Below are positions 31,734 to 32,481 of a stretch of 32,481 bases of DNA, one piece after another. Position 1 is the stretch's first letter. The number at the start of each line of letters is the position of its first letter. The translations under genes and the position numbers were made by a program. Below the pieces are notes generated by a model. It saw nothing but the letters and a program-made list of their open reading frames with translations, did not search any database and was not told where the DNA came from. Source of the stretch: Omnitrophica bacterium GWA2_41_15 (GTDB lineage: Bacteria > Omnitrophota > Gorgyraeia > Gygaellales > Profunditerraquicolaceae); NCBI GenBank assembly GCA_919901915.1, contig CAKKQB010000010.1, forward strand, positions 1 to 32,481. Direction: 5' to 3'.

Positions 31734-32060
31734 TTTATCACCTTTTTCTGGTTGGCCATACTTTATGGCGAAAACTGAACCTAGACATTTTTAAACCCAA
31801 ATTTTACATTAGAAATGGATGAAGAATACAAAGATTTGCGTTATTCGCCATTCTCTAATGCAGATTAAAATTAAACCTTGTCATTTCGAGGAGTGAAACG
31901 ACGAGAAATCCTTGATATTGGTAAGATTTCTCCCTTCGGTCGAAATGACAGTCTACGGGCAAAGGTGACTATTACACCCTTTGTAACTATCACCCTTGAC
32001 TTAAATCCGCTCAGATTTTACATTAAAAGCGGATCCGCCAAAATTTTCATAATCAAAAAT
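31734..32060. other. 327-bp intergenic region upstream of the long minus-strand run
   Basis: Lies between the tRNA-Val gene and the COG1579-type gene. It has an imperfect inverted repeat CATTAGAAATGG / CCATTCTCTAATG (31809-31820 and 31848-31860) and a GTCATTTCGA hairpin. A promoter for the minus-strand genes would be expected here, but I see no box that I would defend. Confidence 0.5.
31880..31949. repeat. GTCATTTCGA...TCGAAATGAC hairpin repeat
   Basis: Perfect 10-bp ends 31880-31889 and 31940-31949 around an imperfect stem (ACGAGAAATC / GATTTCTC). Related by GTCAT/ATGAC ends to the cores of the elements at 5248 and 25167, but without their outer GCGAAAT ends. Confidence 0.8.
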
Positions 32061-32136
32061 GGTGGGCGCAATAGGATTCGAACCTATGACCTCCACAATG
32101 TGAATGTGATGCTCTAACCAGCTGAGCCATGCGCCC
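32061..32136 (-). tRNA. tRNA-Val (anticodon CAC)
   Basis: Full cloverleaf on the minus strand: acceptor GGGCGCA/TGCGCCC, D stem GCTC/GAGC, anticodon stem TCACA/TGTGG with loop TTCACAT, T arm ATAGG-TTCGAAT-CCTAT, discriminator A and an encoded CCA. Reads GUG codons. Confidence 0.93.
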
Positions 32137-32185
32137 CAAAATAGTTCATAACCTTACTCTTGAACTATGAATTTACGAACTAACC

Positions 32186-32259
32186 TGGGCCCAGAAGGAT
32201 TCGAACCTCCGACCAAGTGATTATGAGTCACCTGCTCTAACCAACTGAGCTATGGGCCC
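32186..32259 (-). tRNA. tRNA with CAT anticodon, probably tRNA-Ile2 (lysidine-modified)
   Basis: Acceptor GGGCCCA/TGGGCCC, D stem GCTC/GAGC, anticodon stem GGTGA/TCACT with loop CTCATAA, T arm GGAGG-TTCGAAT-CCTTC, discriminator A. CCA is not encoded. The AGCAGGTGACTCATAATCAC core is closer to E. coli tRNA-Ile2 (AGCAGGCGACTCATAATCGC) than to elongator tRNA-Met, so TilS-dependent Ile2 is preferred; elongator Met is the alternative. Not an initiator: the G-C triple in the anticodon stem is missing. Confidence 0.85.
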
Positions 32260-32325
32260 CGATGTTATAACTTTTTTATTATCAAATAGTTGCGAGAAGT
32301 CAAAAACTTCCTCTGTTTCTTTATT

Positions 32326-32481
32326 CTACTCAAATACCCAATACGTCTTGCGCTCCGCGTTTCTATTATAAAGTCTAGGTTTAATAATACCAGATTTTAT
32401 AAGCGCTGTAAAGAAAGATTTTGAGTAATTTTGGGAATGATACCATAGATCGTTACCCCCCTGCTTATGAGGGAAAGTTAA
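32326..32481 (-). CDS. C-terminal end of an unidentified protein, cut by the right window edge
   Basis: A minus-strand frame stays open from the edge to a TAG at 32326, giving 51 residues with a natural look: NDLWYHSQNYSKSFFTALIK, then SGIIKPRLYNRNAERKTYWVF. There is no stop or start inside. I do not recognise the family; the basic, aromatic-rich end could suit a nucleic-acid-binding domain. It lies upstream of the two tRNAs on the same strand. Confidence 0.6.
   Translation of the reverse strand, partial: LTFPHKQGGNDLWYHSQNYSKSFFTALIKSGIIKPRLYNRNAERKTYWVFE

Noticed and set aside
31878-32117. Plus-strand 79-aa open frame ending IRTYDLHNVNVML
   Set aside because: Its tail is the antisense of the tRNA-Val gene, a well-known false protein, and its head is the GTCAT hairpin repeat.

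Overview
The window reads as chromosomal DNA from an uncultivated anaerobic bacterium. My best guess is Candidatus Omnitrophota, or a close relative in the PVC-side candidate phyla. The reasons are the carbonyl-branch (Wood-Ljungdahl) genes, a very large plus-strand protein with the modular look I associate with Omnitrophota, a type A RNase P RNA, and AT-rich DNA crowded with short intergenic repeats. The lineage call is inference; no marker was searched.

Layout. Positions 2-4045 (+) hold the 3' part of a giant multidomain protein that runs off the left edge. From 4407 to 31733 every protein gene, and rnpB, lies on the minus strand. Read in the direction of transcription (right to left): a COG1579 coiled-coil zinc-ribbon protein, rnhA, rnpB, yebC, ruvC, ruvA, scpB; the aromatic amino acid set pheA-hisC-aroF-tyrA followed by cmk; lepA-lepB; phospholipid genes pgsA-plsY; gatC-gatA-gatB (tRNA-dependent amidotransferase); ctpA; tsaD; an mgtC-type membrane protein; a bactofilin fused to a helix-turn-helix domain; a small helix-turn-helix protein with a C-terminal membrane segment; larB and an FmdE-like gene; then acsC-acsV-acsD-acsE, the corrinoid iron-sulfur protein, its reductive activator and its methyltransferase. 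Two minus-strand tRNA genes (Val-CAC and a CAT tRNA that looks like Ile2) and the C-terminal end of one more minus-strand protein lie at the right edge.

How the genes work together. AcsE moves a methyl group from methyl-tetrahydrofolate onto the AcsC/AcsD corrinoid protein, and AcsV re-reduces inactive cobalt. The CODH/ACS enzyme itself (acsA, acsB) is not in the window. PheA, HisC, AroF and TyrA cover the first step and the terminal branches to Phe and Tyr. GatCAB makes Gln-tRNA and/or Asn-tRNA. RuvA and RuvC act on Holliday junctions without an adjacent ruvB.

The most unusual property is the repeats. Many gene junctions are filled by imperfect hairpins built from tandem 7-8 nt words. At least seven genes take their stop codon from such an array, several start codons directly follow one without a visible Shine-Dalgarno, and similar arrays sit in frame inside tsaD, gatA and the giant gene. 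A separate ~47-50 bp element occurs twice: once inside the RNase P RNA gene, and once nested in another repeat at about 5.3 kb. The strongest candidates for something undescribed are this RNase P insertion element, the bactofilin-HTH plus HTH-membrane gene pair, and the word-repeat system.
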